Source: Actinomycetota bacterium (lineage in GTDB: Bacteria; Actinomycetota; Actinomycetes; Nanopelagicales; Nanopelagicaceae). Taken from it: a stretch of 7,784 nt of DNA. Below, piece by piece: positions 6,545 to 7,784 of the stretch. The translations under genes and the position numbers were made by a program. Position 1 is the first letter of the stretch; the number at the start of each line of letters is the position of its first letter. The stretch is from NCBI GenBank assembly GCA_947381255.1, contig CANCUC010000035.1:1-7784 (forward strand). The letters run 5' to 3'. The notes under the pieces were generated by a model. It saw only the letters and a program-made list of their open reading frames with translations, was not told the DNA's origin and ran no database searches.

Positions 6545-6849
6545 TGGAACTCTTCAATCTGCGAGTAGTAGTCGATCGTATCGAAGGCCGACCAGTCTGC
6601 GGTATGCAGGTCGGGGATTATTTCGAGGTAACTAACAGCTCTGAACTACGAATCCCCGAGGGGAAACATTTTTGCATGTATGCGATTGCGTCAGTACTTC
6701 CACTATTGCCTGCTAAGCAAAGGCAGCTTCCAGATGATGACTGGCTTGAAAAGGATTCACTCGTCGCTTGTCCTGATCCAGATGAGCGATTGGTAATGCG
6801 AATCGAAAGAATCAGTTCCGTTCAGCTAGATTCCAGCGATCTCACCTAA
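6544..6849 (+). CDS. TIGR04076-like small protein, coupled to the TDO-like gene
   Basis: The 101-residue product begins with GTG sharing its first base with the upstream TAG, and AAGGGG (6531-6536) lies 7 bases before it, so translation is probably coupled to the dioxygenase. The sequence follows the TIGR04076 pattern: a beta-strand-like start LFNLRVVVDRIEG, then RPVCGMQVGDYFEV (16-29) with Cys19 and Asp25, HFCMYAIASVLPLLPA (42-57) with Cys44, and LVACPDPDERLVMRIERI (73-90) with Cys76. No function is established for this family that I know of. There is no signal peptide, and the hydrophobic 45-57 stretch is too short for a convincing membrane helix. The three cysteines suggest metal or substrate binding, which is inference. 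A role as partner or accessory of the TDO-like enzyme is suggested by the overlap. It converges on the aldo/keto reductase gene, sharing 4 bases. Confidence 0.82.
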   Translation: MELFNLRVVVDRIEGRPVCGMQVGDYFEVTNSSELRIPEGKHFCMYAIASVLPLLPAKQRQLPDDDWLEKDSLVACPDPDERLVMRIERISSVQLDSSDLT

Positions 6850-7784
6850 TTATTATTTGTGTGCATAATATTGCGATGACGATCGCTATAACGTTCTAAG
6901 TCATAGACCGAACCAAGGGGACCAGTGCTTCTCACGTGAATATCAGAGATTGCCTCTAGTTCAGAATCCGTGAGAGTTATCTCGGGGATCAAGAGATTGC
7001 TATTTATATGATTTAAATTTCGAGCTCCGACTATCACGGCTTTTACACCCGGGCGTTTGAGCGTGTAAGCGGAGGCAATTGTCCCGATATCCGTGGCCTT
7101 TGATTTAGCGATTGCGTCGAGAATATGGAGTAGTTCTTGAAAGAGATTCCATCCGCCAAAATCTTCAATAATTAATTTGTATTTAACGTTTGATCGCGTA
7201 TCAAAAGCTGAGGGTTCAGGTTGATTGAGAAAACGCTCCGAGAGAAAACCTCCAGCAACGGTCCCGTAGCAGAGCATGCCAATCCCATTCTTAACGCAGT
7301 ATTCAGCCATACCCGCTTCTGGCCGTCTATCAAGAATTGAATATTGCAATTGAATACTGGCAGGTTTAAAGCCAGCGCTAACCATCTCCTCAAGGCGCAC
7401 CAGGTCGAAATTGGTAATTCCGACTTCCCTGATAAGCCCCTCTTCTTTAAGAAGAAATAACTCTTCCAGCGCCTCTAAATAGTTGCGAGCTTCATAGCGC
7501 CACCAATGGAATTGCACCAAATCTACGCAATCCACCCCGAGTCTTTCTAGGGAGCGTTCGACAAGAGCTCGAGCGTCTTTGCGATCATACGAGTCTAGGA
7601 AATTCTCATTTGGAACATACTTTGTGTGAAGCTGCACCTTCTGGCGATCATTGAGAATTTTGAGAGCCTTGCCGACGAGCACCTCCACCCCGGTATAGAT
7701 ATCTCCGAAATCAAGGGTAGATATTCCGGCATCCACAAATGAGATGATGTCTGATATTGCCTGCTCCTCAGATATTTTGGCATT
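6846..7784 (-). CDS. aldo/keto reductase, 5' end outside window
   Basis: The frame stays open to the right edge, so the N-terminus is missing; 312 residues are visible. The GTG at 7736 is internal, since the frame upstream reads EEQAISDIISFVDAGISTLD, a normal family helix and strand. Aldo/keto reductases are NAD(P)H-dependent (beta/alpha)8 barrels that reduce carbonyls or run in reverse. The catalytic tetrad is complete: Asp25 and Tyr30 in LDFGDIY, Lys55 in HTKYVP, His93 in LVQFHWW (numbered in the fragment). Later come EVGITNFD, SIQLQYSILDRRPEAGM, CYGTVAGGFLSERFL, and the cofactor-binding AVIVGARN. The FHWWRYEA and GGWNLFQELL segments mark a subgroup I cannot name. It converges on the TIGR04076-like gene with a 4-base overlap, so it is a separate transcript. 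Substrate unknown; a link to the dioxygenase pathway is possible. Confidence 0.93.
   Translation of the reverse strand, partial: NAKISEEQAISDIISFVDAGISTLDFGDIYTGVEVLVGKALKILNDRQKVQLHTKYVPNENFLDSYDRKDARALVERSLERLGVDCVDLVQFHWWRYEARNYLEALEELFLLKEEGLIREVGITNFDLVRLEEMVSAGFKPASIQLQYSILDRRPEAGMAEYCVKNGIGMLCYGTVAGGFLSERFLNQPEPSAFDTRSNVKYKLIIEDFGGWNLFQELLHILDAIAKSKATDIGTIASAYTLKRPGVKAVIVGARNLNHINSNLLIPEITLTDSELEAISDIHVRSTGPLGSVYDLERYSDRHRNIMHTNNN

Noticed and set aside
6851..6870. TATTAT...ATAATA inverted repeat at the convergent TIGR04076/reductase end, as a terminator
   Set aside because: Pure A/T 6-bp stem with an 8-base loop and no T-run; it lies in the reductase coding end.
1..7784. CRISPR arrays, tRNA or rRNA genes, insertion sequences, phage or defence genes
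   Set aside because: No regularly spaced repeats, no transposase or integrase frames, no RNA-gene signatures seen by eye; nearly all bases are assigned to coding genes.

Overview
The window most likely comes from an actinomycete (Actinomycetota). The run mazG - eno - ftsB/divIC - DUF501 - ppx, with a family-5 uracil-DNA glycosylase next, is a gene order I associate with that phylum. Base composition looks near 50 % GC by eye, far below streptomycetes or mycobacteria, and the genes are packed with overlapping starts and stops. That fits a streamlined, lower-GC aquatic lineage such as Nanopelagicales (acI) or a relative. The phylum is fairly secure; the lineage is inference.

Left part (1-4381, all + strand) is a compact housekeeping block: the 3' part of mazG (nucleotide pyrophosphohydrolase), eno (enolase, GTG start with a clear Shine-Dalgarno), an FtsB/DivIC-type divisome protein, a DUF501 protein, an Ppx/GppA exopolyphosphatase, and a UdgB-type uracil-DNA glycosylase. 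From ftsB onward each gene overlaps the next, so translation is probably coupled. A perfect 8-bp inverted repeat straddles the eno stop codon and runs up to the ftsB start codon.

Right part (4367-7784) is a different, metabolic neighbourhood with strand switches: a class-III PLP aminotransferase-like protein on the minus strand, a 108-bp divergent intergenic region, then on the plus strand a short tryptophan 2,3-dioxygenase-like heme protein that overlaps a 101-aa TIGR04076-like protein by one base, and finally a convergent aldo/keto reductase on the minus strand whose 5' end lies beyond the window.

The most interesting element is the dioxygenase-like protein and its partner. It keeps the heme-ligand histidine and the residues that in tryptophan 2,3-dioxygenase (TDO) hold the substrate, but it lacks about 50 residues between them and has a changed substrate-closing loop. 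With no kynurenine-pathway genes in view, and with an aminotransferase, a reductase and a small Cys-containing protein around it, the cluster could form an undescribed aromatic-amino-acid or amine modification pathway. That pathway is a hypothesis; the protein families are well supported.
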